Assembly (NCBI GenBank): GCA_033439255.1
Contig: CM065884.1
Coordinates: 1,240,001 to 1,304,000 of the forward strand
Length of the DNA stretch: 64,000 nt
DNA from: Hericium rajendrae
Lineage: Eukaryota; Basidiomycota; Agaricomycetes; Russulales; Hericiaceae
Direction of reading: 5' to 3'
In this document: one piece after another, positions 35,731 to 46,423 of the stretch
Numbering within the stretch: the first letter of the stretch is position 1
Layout: each line of letters starts with the position of its first letter
Notes under the pieces: generated by a model
What the model saw: the letters and a program-made list of their open reading frames with translations, nothing else
What the model was told of the DNA's origin: nothing
Databases searched by the model: none
Position numbers and translations under genes: made by a program

Positions 35731-37261
35731 TCAATTCATGCAGTACTCCTCGAGGATCTGGCCGTGCTTTCCCATCCACGCCCACCGCCGGCCAGGGTGA
35801 ATAAAAGTGTTTGGCTGCAGACATATGCCACGTCGTGCGAGTTCGATGACTATCCGCGCGATGTTACGAGAATCCTGGAGACGAAAGTCAGGAATGGAAA
35901 GCGGGGAGAGTTATTGTGAAGATAAGGACGGACATCGATACCACTGTGTTGCCGGCCTTCGAACGGGGGAAGCCCGAGTGTACGAAGCTGAGAGGAAATG
36001 TTGAGGGAAATGCGGCGAGGAAAGAGCGGCTGGTGAAATGGCAGTTGGATAGCCGGGTGCAAAGACAGAAGTCGATTGACACGAGCATGGTGCGTGGAGA
36101 TGGGTGAACACATGAGTTCCAGGGTATTGGAGATGAACACTTGAAAAGCCTACCTTCTTCGTCTGGATCTGCGGCAATTCTGACAGCATCCCCACGGCTT
36201 TCCGCACATCCATGACGTCGCCTCTAATCCAGTATGGCATAGGAATCTGGGAAATACGTTTAGACCACGTTCTAAAGCTAAACTCGCATGCTACACGAGC
36301 CCCACAGCTTACGACACTGACATTTGAAATAAAACATTGCTTCACGACGAAGTCTCGCACGTCAAACGGCCCATCGGTGCACCAACAGAAGCGCGCGATA
36401 CGCTCGCCGGTCTGGGGATGGAGGAGCCCGTGCTTCATGAGGAAAGCTGTGAACATGTCTGCGACTTCAGGAAAGTGGGGCGCTGCGTCGACTTGTTCCT
36501 AACCACGCGTCTCGAAAAATTAGCATTCTTCTGACTCCAGAGGGAAGGGACAGGGACCGACCTGTGTGATACCCGTAAGGTTCGTGCAGAACTGGGTCAA
36601 GTTTGGCCGCCATGTGGGCTTGACGAAGCTGCGAAACTCATCAACGATCTCCAGCTTGCTTGCCTTGCCGGTGTTTCCCTTGTCCGTCCATTTCAGAAGA
36701 CAAACGGGAAATTCCTAAAGACAGATAAGTCATGTCTGTCTTATCACGCGACCACGGAGCATTGTGGCGAATGAAAATTGGCGAACTCACGATGATCTCG
36801 TTGGGCCATTGGAAGTCGGTGCCCTCTTGGCATGTTGCCTCGACGTCGAGAACCAGAAGAGCGTCGAAAGGCTGGTGGGAGGGGGTATACAAGGGTTCAG
36901 GCTCAACTACAGGGACAGACTCGATGCTTGGCATAGGTGCAGCATCCGGGTGGGGACGAATAGAGCCAAACGTAAAGGGAGTGAAGGGAAGGGGTCGCTG
37001 CACGACAACAGAAAACATATTAGAAAAGCTTGAGGTAGGACGGGCCGGGTGTTGAGGCATAGGTTTCGATTGAGACGACTTGGGGTCAGCTTGCTGCTTA
37101 TTGGGGGCTAATTTGGAATTGGAATTGCACCATCGAGCAAAGAGCAGGAAAAGGATGAGCACAGAAAGGATAGCCGCCGCTGCGGCGAGCGGGGAGGAGG
37201 AAAGGACACGAGAACAAGTTTGAAGGAAAGAGCGCGAGTGAAGGGAGGAGACAGGGAGCAT
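35731..37261 (-). CDS. ERI1-like DEDDh 3'-5' exonuclease with N-terminal membrane anchor
   Basis: ERI1/THEX1-type exonucleases trim 3' ends of RNA, including small RNAs, histone mRNA and 5.8S rRNA. The first exon has a hydrophobic segment (AAAAAILSVLILFLLFARWC) near residue 30, then a Pro/Ser-rich linker. The exonuclease core follows: LLVLDVEATCQEGTDFQWPN (ExoI, D and E), EIIEFPVCLL, SFVKPTWRPNLTQFCTNLTG, FCWCTDGPFDVRDFVVKQC (ExoII), LGLPPFEGRQHSGI joined to DSRNIARIVIELARRG (ExoIII, H and D), and WAWMGKHGQILEEYCMN at the end. The acidic residues and His of the DEDDh set all appear present. The predicted membrane span is unusual, since many family members are soluble and carry a SAP domain. 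It is divergent from CMS1. Confidence 0.85.
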
Positions 37262-37390
37262 GACCTGGTATCACAACTGTCCGGCTTAGCGTCCTCGGCA
37301 ATCTTCACTCGGTATTCCGTGGCTGTGCTCCATTTTCGGTGCCTGCCGCTCCCAAGTTTTCCTTCCTCTTCGCTTCCCCATCCTCTACCC
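37262..37390. promoter_or_regulatory. Bidirectional promoter, ERI1-like and CMS1 genes
   Basis: Only 129 bp separate divergent starts. No specific motif is recognised. Confidence 0.35.
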
Positions 37391-38513
37391 ATGGCCGATC
37401 ACAACGGCGACGACCTCGACGATGATTTTATCATAGACGACACCGTCGCCCTATCCGAGGGCGAGGGTGAGGACCCCGTCAGCTTGGCCGTGGGCGACGG
37501 CGACGATATCGCAAAGCTCCTTAGCGCCGATGAGGACGAGGAGGGTGCCGCGGCCGAATCGTCCCAACAGGCATTAATTGCAGAACGAAAGCGGAAACGC
37601 AGAGCGAAAGAGAAAGAGAGAAAGGCAAAGGTGCGCGGTGCCCAATTCTGTTGCCCTACCCCGTATTCATGGCTTTCTATAGAAAGTAAAGCTTGCAGAG
37701 TCTGTGCAGGTCCCAGAGCCCGCTCTCATTGGAGCCCAGCCTCCGACCATGCTCGCAGACTATCTCTCCGCTATGCAAGCCAAGTCCTTCTCAAAAATGT
37801 CTGCCATAGAGCTTCTAGACAGGCAGATACCAGGTTCGTCCCCATGCCTCTATGGCCGAGAGGCCCTCTGATATTGACAGCTAGGCAGAGAGCTCCATAG
37901 CGGACACCACCCCATGGATGGGATCGAGGACGTCGGACGATCTGGTGGAGTTCATTATCAAAGGCGCGTACACGCGTGGTTCACCATCCTCATGGTCACT
38001 AACGGCCGCACAGTGGTGCCGACGCTGCATACGCGTCTTTCGCAGAGGACCAAAGCCTCAGGCGCGCCCACATTGCTGTTTCTGACCGGCGCGGCGTTGC
38101 GGGTTTCGAACGTGACGCGCACGCTCCGGAGCAAGCAGTTGAGGGGTGAGAAGGGCGGCGAGGTCGCGAAGCTGTTCGCGAAGCATTTCAAGCTCGAGGA
38201 GCACGTCAAATATCTGAAGCGCACCAAGATCGGCTGCGCGATCGGGACGCCAGGCAGGATCGGCAAGCTACTCTGCGAGACCGGTGCGTGCGCCCAAGTA
38301 TCATACTGGGCTGGGGTGCTAACGACGTTTTTAGACGCGCTGGCGATATCTGCACTCACGCATATCGTGCTCGATGTGAGCTACCGGGATAAAAAGAACC
38401 GTTCGTTGCTTGACATTCCCGAGACGAGAGATGAGGTCTTTAGGACTGTGTTGGGCGCGCCTCAGGTGCTACAGGCTATTCGGGCGGGGAAGATTCAAGT
38501 TGTATTGTTCTGA
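37391..38513 (+). CDS. CMS1: CMS1-like protein, 90S pre-ribosome factor
   Basis: Yeast CMS1 belongs to the U3-containing 90S pre-ribosome. The reading starts MADHNGDDLDDDFIIDDTVA, an acidic N-terminus, then a basic segment (AERKRKRRAKEKERKAK). After introns come MLADYLSAMQAKSFSKMSAI and ELLDRQIP, then the core: VPTLHTRLSQRTKASGAPTL, LFLTGAALRVSNVTRTLRSK, EVAKLFAKHFKLEEHVKYLK, IGCAIGTPGRIGKLLCET, LTHIVLDVSYRDKKNRSLLD and IPETRDEVFRTVLG, ending GKIQVVLF. The GTPGR motif resembles a degenerate DEAD-box motif Ib, as known for the family. The start is the ATG opening the acidic N-terminus. The splice near 37970 is ambiguous. Identity is good. Confidence 0.87.
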
Positions 38514-38633
38514 TATCACCCATATACTTATTGCATTTTACGATCGTGTCCTTTCAATGCTTTTAGAATATTAATGATATTGCACTGCAATGACAGCATG
38601 ATAGAAGTAGACGACGCAGAGATGTAGGCAAGC

Positions 38634-39116
38634 CTAGAAACCCTTGGGGTTAACGCGGTGCGTTATCTGGAAAATACAATGAGCGGAAAGATCCCCCAAG
38701 ACCAAGAAAGGACGCACTCGAGTGAACTTGGGCACTTTGTGGATACCCTTTCGGTAGCCCCGGTGGTGAGGCGAGAAGACAGTGTACTTGTCCTTCGGGT
38801 CCATCTCGTGCTCTTTCGGCAGCTCTAGTGCTTTGGTCTGTTCCAGTAGTCAAGATCTTTCGCCTTCTGTGTAAAGGGATACTTACCAGCGCCGCACACT
38901 CCATCCCGCTGGCCCTCACAGCCTCAATGACAGCGTCGACTTTCTTCAAGCGCGACCGAACATTTGCCTTCCGCGTCGGTGACAAGCGCCACGGTGTCTT
39001 CCTGCCCACGCAGCAACATCAGCAACTGCTTCTCCCCACCTGAGGCCAGCAAGAGCAAGTACGCACCACAAAAGACCGACTTGCACAGAAGCCGTAGGCC
39101 TGAACGCTCCAAACAT
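38634..39116 (-). CDS. MRPL31: Mitochondrial large ribosomal subunit protein mL60 (MRPL31)
   Basis: A small mitoribosome protein. The reading starts [17 protein letters not shown], joins to [20 protein letters not shown], then [18 protein letters not shown], and through an intron to [39 protein letters not shown]-like and the C-terminal VNPKGF. Strong positive charge and the [12 protein letters not shown] and NPKGF motifs are characteristic. The start is chosen at MFGAF, the conserved N-terminus; longer open frames upstream are not family-like. Three exons are inferred. It is divergent from SF3A1 with only 176 bp between starts. Confidence 0.88.
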
Positions 39117-39292
39117 CGTCGTGGTCGGTGACTGGAATATGTGCAGCCCACGTGACGGGCGTGACGCGCGCCATTTGGAAGGCGGGCGCGGGTTCCCACG
39201 CCCCATTGCTTCTCTTCCCGCTACCACCATGATGAACGGCACAGTAGTCGCAACGCCCACACCCTTGTCCATGCACGGGTTTGAGAATCTGG
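39117..39292. promoter_or_regulatory. Bidirectional promoter, mL60 and SF3A1
   Basis: 176 bp between divergent starts. No motif is recognised with confidence. Confidence 0.3.
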
Positions 39293-41905
39293 ATGGATAT
39301 GTTGAACCAAGCCCCTGGCGGCTCGATGCGGTTTACGACTGGGATGATTCTACCCCCACCCGAAGTGAAATGTGCGTATGCTCACCCGTTCCCTGTGCTT
39401 CCATGCTGACTATTCCCCTTTCTTTCTTGCTACTTTCTATCTGTCATGGCTCTTTCTCCCGCAAACAGCGATCGTGGACCGCACGGCGACATTCGTCGCG
39501 CGCAGCGCCGACCCGCCGCGCTTTGAAGACAAAATCCGCGAGAACGCGCGCACCGATCCCAAGTTCTCGTTCCTGAATCCGATGGACCCGTACCATGCTT
39601 ACTACCGGCACCGTATGGAAAAGGTGCTGCGCGGCGAGCTCGAAGAGGAGGCCGTGCCGAAGGAAGGCGCGGAGGCCACGCCTGAGGTCTTGGCCGTTAT
39701 CGAGGAGGACATCGGGAAGGAGCCGCCCCCGCGGAGTTCATCGTCGACTTGCCGCATATCAGCGCTATTGACTTGTACGTCTCTCTTTTTGTGTCGTGCG
39801 CTGTGCGAGTGCTGACTGAGCGGGTGTGCAGGGACATCATGAAGCTGACGGCGCTGTTCGCCGCGCGGCGCGGACGGTCGTTTCTGCATCAACTCGCTGC
39901 GAGAGAGGGCCGGAACTACCAATTCGACTTCCTGCAGCCGTCGCACTCGCTATTCGTATACTTTAATCAGCTGGTCGAGCAGTACAACAAAGTGCTGTTC
40001 CCCAACCGGGAGATGCTCGAAAAGCTCTCGGAGCGCACGCAGCCGGGCGCGAAGTGGAAGATGCTCGAGGAGGCGAAGCGGTATGCGAAGTGGGAGCAAA
40101 AGAAGCGAGAGCAGGTGAAGAAGAGGGAGGACGACCAGGAGGCCGAGCGCAGTGCGTATTCATTCTGTTTCGTTACTTGTGCTATTGCTGACACACCAAT
40201 TATGAACACAGCTGCATTCGCGGAAATTGACTGGCATGACTACGCCATTGTGCAGACGATCGAATTCACAGCAGCAGACGCCGCGTCGGAGCTCCCGCCG
40301 CCGATGAGCGTGCAGGAGGTCGAGAGCATGACGCTCGCACAGAAGCGCATGGCGGCGATGGTCATGGAGTCGTCAGCGGAGGACGTCGAGGCCCACCGCG
40401 CGAAGCAGGCCGCGGCGGAAGCGGAGGCTGCGGCAGCAGTGGGGACCGCGGGCGGTGTGCCGGCGGACGAGGAGGCGATGATGGTGGAGAGCGACGAAGA
40501 GGACACGGAGGCGCAGGAGCGGAAGCGGAAGGAAGACGAGGAGCGGCGGCGGGAGCTGGAGCGTGCAAAGGCGATCCAGGCGAGCGCCGAGTCTGGCGGG
40601 CCAATGAAGATCAGGGCGGACTATGTCCCAAAGAGTACGTGTTGTCATTCCTGCATGTCTCCCTTTACTGACTCGTTATGTCTCGTATAGTCGGCGCAAA
40701 GGCCAAGGTCGCGATGACGACTTGCAACATCTGTGGACAGCAGGTTCCCGTGAACGAGCTGCAGGAGCACATGCGTATCGAGCTGCTCGACCCGCGGTGG
40801 AAATCGCAGCGCGACGCACTCGAGGCGCGCAAGGCGCAGGCCTCGGAGCTGCAGCGCGGCGCGAACGTCGTGTCGTCACTCAAAAACCTCGCGCGCACGC
40901 GCGTGGACATCTTCGGCGCGGAGGCAGACGAGGAGCGGCGCAAGCGCGAGGAAGAGGCCGAGCGCGAGCGCCGTAAGGAGCGCGAAAAAGTCGTGTGGGA
41001 CGGGCACACCGCGACGAAGGTTACGACCATGGATAAGTTCTCTACAAACGTCAACTTCGACGAGCAGATCGCCGCAATTCACCGCGCCAAGGGCCTCGGA
41101 CCGTACGTCCTTCTCTTCCCTGTCTTTGCTTTGTCATACTCATTCATTTTGACAGACAAGAAGCCGGCGCAATCGGTCCGGGCATCGGGCCTGCCGCGGC
41201 GCCTCCGCCCATGACAGGCGCGCCCGCGGCGCTGCCGACCAAGCCCGTCGAGTCGAGCGCAGCCTATAGCGCGGCAACAGTCTCCTCGGGTCCGCAGCCG
41301 CCGTCGCTCTTCCCACCCGCGCCCCCGCCGGTCATGCTGCCCCCGCTGCACTACCAGGGCCTCGAAGCGCCGCAGCCGTTCGGGTACCAGCGCCCCGCGT
41401 ACAGTCCTCCGGGCGTGAGCCCGGGCGGGCCGATGGCGGGCCAGGTGCGCGGCGCGGACGAGATGATGGAGGGCGCGCTGGCGGAGGAAATGCCGCCCGC
41501 CAAGCGGCAGCGTGTCGCGAAGCTGCCGGGGGGCGCGCTATATCCCGAGCAGGATTGGATCAACATGCATCCGGTGCGTTTTCTTTTCGGCTGACGTCCG
41601 CGGCTTTGTACTCATCTTTCTTCATAGCACCCAATATCGCTGCAGGTGCAGCTGCCGTTGGATCCAACGAAGCCAGAGTGGAAGCTGGACGGGACGGTGG
41701 TGACGATCCCGGAGCTGCCGCTGACGCTGCTCGTGTCGACGCTGCGGACCGCATCCTGCAGGCGACGGGCAGCGCGGTGTCCGCGTCGCGGATCCGGCTG
41801 TCGTACGCGGGCAAGATGCTCACGAACCAGAGCTCGCTCGCGGCGTACAACCTCGAGGACGAGGACACGCTCGTGCTGAGCGTGCGGGATGTGAAGAAGA
41901 AGTAG
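39293..41905 (+). CDS. SF3A1: Splicing factor 3A subunit 1 (SF3A1/Prp21)
   Basis: SF3A1 is part of the U2 snRNP SF3a complex needed for pre-spliceosome assembly. The start MDMLNQAPGGSMRFTTGMIL leads into LPPPEVK. SURP domain 1 reads IVDRTATFVARSADPPRFED with NPMDPYHAYYRHRMEKVL. SURP domain 2 reads IMKLTALFAARRGRSFLHQL and FDFLQPSHSLFVYFNQLVEQ. The Prp21 middle includes IDWHDYAIVQTIEFTAAD and the MTTCNICGQQVPVNELQEHM cysteine region, then IFGAEADEERRKREEEA, a Pro/Gly-rich linker, and the C-terminal ubiquitin-like domain (VTIPELPLTLLVSTLR, RIRLSYAGKMLTNQSSLAAY) ending VRDVKKK. Introns of about 55-65 nt interrupt it. The upstream frame starting at 39229 was not chosen because it does not join LPPPEVK in frame. 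The 3' end is tandemly duplicated. Confidence 0.93.
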
Positions 41906-42055
41906 CGGTGGGGCGGGGTCTGCTTTTCGGTGTCTGTGCCTTGGGGGGTGTTGCGATCCGGGCGTGGGCGGACGATGAGGACACGCTCGTGCTGAGCGTG
42001 CGGGATGTGAAGAAGAAGTAGCGGTGGGGCGGGGTCTGCTTTTCGGTGTCTGTGC
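41861..42055 (+). repeat. Tandem direct repeat across the SF3A1 stop codon
   Basis: The 79 bp at 41861-41939 recur at 41977-42055 with no mismatch that I can see; the offset is 116 bp. The copied part covers codons for EDTLVLSVRDVKKK, the stop and about 35 bp of 3' UTR. The following GGGGTGTTGC..GATCCGGGCGTGGGCG stretch also recurs with changes, so the true unit is about 116 bp and recent. Confidence 0.85.
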
Positions 42056-43249
42056 TGAGAGAGGCTTGGGGGGGTGTTGCTGTGTTAGATCCGGGCGTGG
42101 GCGTGTACGCGATGTTTCGGTGCGGTGTATCCATACTTACTTACGCAGTTGCTAGTCGAATCTATTTTCTGGGATCACGGGGCGTGTCGCGAGCCTATTC
42201 GAGCCTGTCATGTCCGAGACGAGATGCCCTGCGTTCTCAAGCTTAATGGGTAGTCGCCGCTAATGGCGCGAATGGTATACGACGCGGTGTGTTCATACCC
42301 TCCGCGGTGTTTGTATGCGCGTTCTGGGATCACGATGCCTGTACATGGGGTGCGCGAGCTCACTTGCGCCGCTGCCGTACACAGCAAAACGCCGTCGTGT
42401 TCTTAATCATGATGTCCTCCTCCTCCGCTGACGACCGGAGGTTGATAATCAGTGCATCCGTTTTCAATCCATTTGCAAACGATGCGAACCCAGACGCAAA
42501 CTGAATGGGCATGTCGTCCGTTCTCAATCCCCATTCGCAGACGATGCAAACTCAAAAGCAAAATGAGATGGGGCATATCATTTCTGTACGTGATGTCTAA
42601 TCGTTACGAGCACTGCGTGTAATATACAGATGCGGGAGCGTGAATGAATAAAAGATGCGATACGGCCATGCAGGTTCAATAAAAAGTGTATGTGCATATC
42701 TAAAAACCGAAAAAAGGCAAAAGGACACCAGACGTGTGCCTGCGCTGAACGGAAGGTGAAAATCGACATGACGGCTCCTCACCCTGCCGCTGGCTTGGCT
42801 TCAGCCGGCGGCGTCTTGAAACCCAAAGAAACAGCACAGCAGCGGATGGGGTGCATGGAAGGGGGAAGCCGGCGCGGAGCAACCTTAGCTTCTGTCCTTC
42901 GCGACAATCCCAATCCCGCTGCCGTGTTCCGAAACATAAAACCCGAAGTGAAAGGTATCATCGCGATAGCGAGCAAAAGACGCGGCCGTAACCAAAAGCG
43001 TGAACTGCGGAGCAGAAATGAATGCGAAGCGTGGGGGTGATGCATGTACACAGCATATTATGGCGAACGAAGTGGTGGACAGGATAGGATCTGAAAAGGT
43101 CAGAAGGGTGGGGTTTGTCTCTCCCTTCACATATGGCATGGGCGCGGCGGGCACCGCCGCTTTTTTTCGGCTTCTGTCTCCTTCCCTCCAAACCTCCTAC
43201 GGCCCACGGTCCGAGCTCGCACATCCCGAAGAGGAAAGCCGCGGCGCGG
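42056..43249. other. Intergenic region with one short repeat
   Basis: About 1.2 kb downstream of SF3A1. Frames on both strands at 42700-43220 are not supported as genes, though some may be C-terminal exons of the minus-strand hypothetical gene at 43250-43786. Confidence 0.35.
42457..42576 (+). repeat. Imperfect tandem duplication of about 60 bp
   Basis: 42457-42512 and 42517-42576 both start TCCGTT.TCAATCC, carry GACGATGC/AACGATGC and CAAAC cores, and end in TGGGCAT or GGGGCAT. The match is clear but diverged. Confidence 0.6.
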
Positions 43250-43786
43250 CTATACAGCCACGGGGAGGGAAACCTGGCGGTCGAGCGCGGGCGAGCGATC
43301 TGTGTGCGGCGAGGCGAGCGCGCAGTTGTGCTTCAACGGGGCCATGCGCCAGTGCACGAGCGGCGGGGAGAGGGGCGGCTGGAGCGCTGTGCGCCCGTCG
43401 GGGGTGCTCCACCAGCGCACGGGCGCGGGTCTGTTGCGTGTATGGCGCGGCTGCATGGGCTGAAGGATGTGGCTGTCGGAGGCGGCGCGCTGGATGGGTG
43501 CGCTTGGGCTCGAACTCCTCGAGGAGGCGGGCGCGGAGACGGGGACGGTGTCGCGGAGCCACTCTTCGTCGCGCTGGGAGGGGAGGCGCGTGAGGGGGTA
43601 GGGGCGTCGAAACATGGAATGGGGGGAGAGAAGGAGGGGAGAGGAGGCGAGGGTGGGGGGGACGGGGATGTCCAGTTTGCGAGGAATAAAGGACTTGCTG
43701 CTACCTGCGCGGAAGAGGGGAGGGCGTGCAGAAGATGTGCGGCGGGAAGGGAGAGCAGATGAGAAGGACTGGCTTCTGTACTGCAT
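43250..43786 (-). CDS. Hypothetical Ser/Pro/Arg-rich protein
   Basis: Not recognised. From the ATG at 43786 the reading is MQYRSQSFSSALPSRRTSSA, then SFIPRKLDIPVPPTLASSPL, LTRLPSQRDEEWLRDTVPVS and a Ser/Pro/Arg/His-rich remainder ending at 43250. The composition resembles short disordered fungal proteins. The frame is open further upstream, but that part is less regular. Downstream exons may exist on the minus strand toward 42780, unproven. The window here is GC-rich, which favours spurious open frames, so support is modest. Confidence 0.4.
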   Translation of the reverse strand: MQYRSQSFSSALPSRRTSSARPPLFRAGSSKSFIPRKLDIPVPPTLASSPLLLSPHSMFRRPYPLTRLPSQRDEEWLRDTVPVSAPASSRSSSPSAPIQRAASDSHILQPMQPRHTRNRPAPVRWWSTPDGRTALQPPLSPPLVHWRMAPLKHNCALASPHTDRSPALDRQVSLPVAV

Positions 43787-44067
43787 GATATCGGTGAGGC
43801 GGGGGTGACTGTCCTGCAGCTCTGAGAAATGTTTTGGAAAACAGAATGCGATGGTTGTGGTGGGCAAAAGAAAAGAGGAAGGTGGAACTTCCGCACTGCA
43901 GCGGAAGTCATAAATCACTTCACGGCCGCCGCGTCTAGCTTCCGCTCGCCCGCAAAAGGACCCCGCATCCGCGGTTCTCGGGTCCTCCATTTAGGAGTCC
44001 ACTGACTTGCACCTGCCCCTCTTTGGCCGGACACTGATCTGGGCAGGTCAAGGCAGTCCATCGCACC
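43787..44067. other. Short intergenic stretch
   Basis: About 280 bp, likely promoter sequence shared by the flanking reading frames. Nothing further is seen. Confidence 0.3.
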
Positions 44068-44220
44068 ATGTCATCCAACAAACGCGCTCTCAAAGATCTC
44101 GCTCAGTCAGCTCAGAAACGTAAACTGGCCCGTATGGATCAACAAGGTCAAGCGATGGCTCTATGGCATACATCTACTGTACAGCATCGTGGCGATGAAG
44201 GCAATGACTGGGATAAATAG
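44068..44220 (+). CDS. Possible 50-residue small protein
   Basis: A 50-codon frame reads MSSNKRALKDLAQSAQKRKL, then ARMDQQGQAMALWHTSTVQH and RGDEGNDWDK before the stop. It is basic at the N-terminus and acidic at the end. It starts soon after a pyrimidine/GC-rich promoter-like region in a stretch otherwise without a gene. There is no homology I recognise. It could be a true small ORF or chance; the sensible charge pattern and a CACC before the ATG are the only support. Confidence 0.33.
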   Translation: MSSNKRALKDLAQSAQKRKLARMDQQGQAMALWHTSTVQHRGDEGNDWDK

Positions 44221-44345
44221 GCTGTAGGTCCGAGACAACAAAGCGATCGTGTGAAGAGAATTCCGGTATGCAGGGTGAATGAAAGGAAAAGGAGGGAATA
44301 GCGAGAATCAGTGCTCTAATGAAATTAATCAGACAACCCGGTGCG

Positions 44346-45606
44346 CTAGAGAATTCGCTTCGCGATCAGCGCGAACACGAGCACCAGCAGCACGCAGATA
44401 GCCGTGTCCAACAGCAGTGGCGGGCGCGTCGTCGCCCGCGCGGATGCAGCGCGACTCGCGGCGGGCGTAGTAACCACGCCGCTCGGGGTCGCCGCCGCCG
44501 TGGCAACCGCAGGCGCTGGGGCGGCTTCTGCTGGTGCTGGAGCGGGCGCGGGCGCAGATGCGGGTACCTCAGCGGGCGAGCGGGATGTGTGGGCGTTTTG
44601 CGATGCGTCGCGCTGCGCGTCAGACTCGTCATGTCCTTCTCCCGTGCCTGTCGCGCCTGCGTCATGCGGGTCGGGCAGGCACTCAAGATTCGAGCGGCCG
44701 CAGCGCGGGCACACCCATGTGCGCGATCTAGCGACATCATTTAGCCACAGACGCGGACGAAGCACGGAGAAGGGGGAAGAGAGTTTGACGACGTACAATG
44801 CTGCGAGGCGCCGCCGCTCGCCCGCGGACGTTTCGAGCGAGCCAACGCCGAGCGCGGCACGCCCGGTTAGCGGGAAAAGCCCTTGCAGGCCGATGATGGC
44901 TGCGATGAGATGAAGTAAAATGTAAGCGCGGTGTCGTCGCGATGGAACAGCGGTCGCGAGGTAGAACGTACCAGTCCGCACGCCCCACGCGGGCTGCCAC
45001 GATTCTTCGTGGTCTGCGAATTACACAATTCAACGGCCAAGTCACGCGTACATATAATACATCAGGAAATGGTACGCACAGTTCGTGAAGCTGATGCAGA
45101 TCTACTCCATCGTGAGCGCGCGTACTAGTGGACTGCACAGGACAGGCGCACCTTGGTGTTAAGCTCGAAGCGCCCGTTCGGCGTCAGCATGAGGATGCTC
45201 GGCGGGCGGAAGGGGTACTCTGCGGGCAGCAGGATGCGGAAATGGTACAGCCCGCCTTCGAAGTCTGTCCCTGCGGGTCCGCGGAGTGTACAGTGCCATT
45301 CCTACCCATTTCACATATCAGTATCCCCTTTCAGCAGCACGGATGCAGAATGCGCACGAAGATATCGTCCTGTGTGCGCGAGGGGGTGAGCAGCAGTGCA
45401 TGAGTGAGTGGAAATGGCGCACCTCGAGCGGGGGCGGTGTAGTCGGTGCAGGGGTCGTTCGCGAGCTCGCGCGCCTCCTGCATGATGCGCTTCACAGCTA
45501 CGCACCGCAACACACCACAAGTCAGCTTCGTGATCGTGCACACCCACACGAGAGCTGCCCGGAACTCACCAGAGTTGTTCTTGTTCAGCGTACGCGGGAC
45601 GGCCAT
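44346..45606 (-). CDS. UBE2J1-type ubiquitin-conjugating enzyme, tail-anchored (Ubc6 family)
   Basis: Ubc6/UBE2J enzymes work in ER-associated degradation, with the UBC fold facing the cytosol. Exons read MAVPRTLNKNN, VKRIMQEARELANDPCTDY, EWHCTLRGPAGTDFEGGLYH, FRILLPAEYPFRPPSILMLT, PNGRFELNTK, then ICISFTN joined to YHEESWQPAWGVRT and AIIGLQGLFPLTG. The catalytic Cys is in ICISF (codon 45096-45098). A Pro/Ala/Gly-rich linker follows, with WVCPRCGRSNLECLPD just before it. The C-terminal segment LLLDTAICVLLVLVFALIAK is the predicted tail anchor. Start and motif order fit UBE2J1 better than UBE2J2. Several short introns are needed. Confident in family. Confidence 0.9.
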
Positions 45607-45944
45607 GTTTGCTGGTGATATCGACGGTGCAAAGGAGTGCGGTAGTTGAAGGCACAGCGGCTGTATCAAATACTGGTGTTACACTTACAGGATGTCAGCG
45701 TCAGCGGTCGGTGCGTCAGAGCGGGGTGAGATAACGCGCCGGGGCGGGTCAAAGTGAAACGTGGGCGAATAGCCGCACGTGGCGCTCCGTTCCGGTGTCG
45801 GCATCGGTGGCAAAGCGCTTCAGTTTCTCCGCCGCCATCTGTACACCCCGCGTGACGTTTCGCCACTCGCTCGCTCTTTCCTCGCTGCGCCTTTGCGTTC
45901 TCGGAGTAGAAAGGGGTTTTGTAGTGATTGCATAAGAGACGAGC
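45607..45944. promoter_or_regulatory. Bidirectional promoter, UBE2J1-type E2 and MRP10
   Basis: 338 bp between divergent starts. GC-rich with no recognised motif. Confidence 0.3.
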
Positions 45945-46309
45945 ATGTCGATCCACATCAAAAAGCTCAAAGTGCGCCCGCAAAAGAGTACGCCTTCCTT
46001 TTCCTCTCATCTGTCGTGTGCTAACGCACGGGCGTGTCACTACAGACAAGCATCAGGGCATGTGTGCCCCAGAGCTCGCGGAAATGCTCGGGTGCTGGGC
46101 CGCAACGGGCGACTCGATGAGCGTGAGCGCGTGTGCGGCCGCGTCCACGAAGCTGTACAACTGCATGCGCACCGCGGTACGTCGCCTCCCCTCCTCCGTC
46201 CTCGTGAGCGCAGGCGCGCTGATGCCTCTGTCTACAGCCGTTCCAGGTGAAGCAGCACCGGCCGACGATCAACTACCACCTCGCGCGACTGGGGAAGAAC
46301 CTCAAATAG
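45945..46309 (+). CDS. MRP10: Mitochondrial small ribosomal subunit protein mS37 (MRP10)
   Basis: MRP10/mS37 is a twin CX9C protein of the mitoribosome small subunit. Three exons read MSIHIKKLKVRPQK, NKHQGMCAPELAEMLGCWAA with TGDSMSVSACAAASTKLYNC and MRTA, then PFQVKQHRPTINYHLARLGK with NLK at the end. The two CX9C pairs (CAPELAEMLGC and CAAASTKLYNC) are intact, as required for Mia40-dependent folding. The HRPTINYHLARL motif is diagnostic of the family. Start chosen from the short basic N-terminus. The predicted length of about 85 residues is usual. It is convergent with the TACO1-like gene. Confidence 0.93.
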
Positions 46310-46423
46310 CGGGTGCTTCCGATTTGGTTTTGCTGTTTTACTGTACTCCCTGTTCCTGCACGCACACATAGACCACGTATCCGTCCGCCCAATAATATAG
46401 ATCCGCTCTATCTCTACGACATG

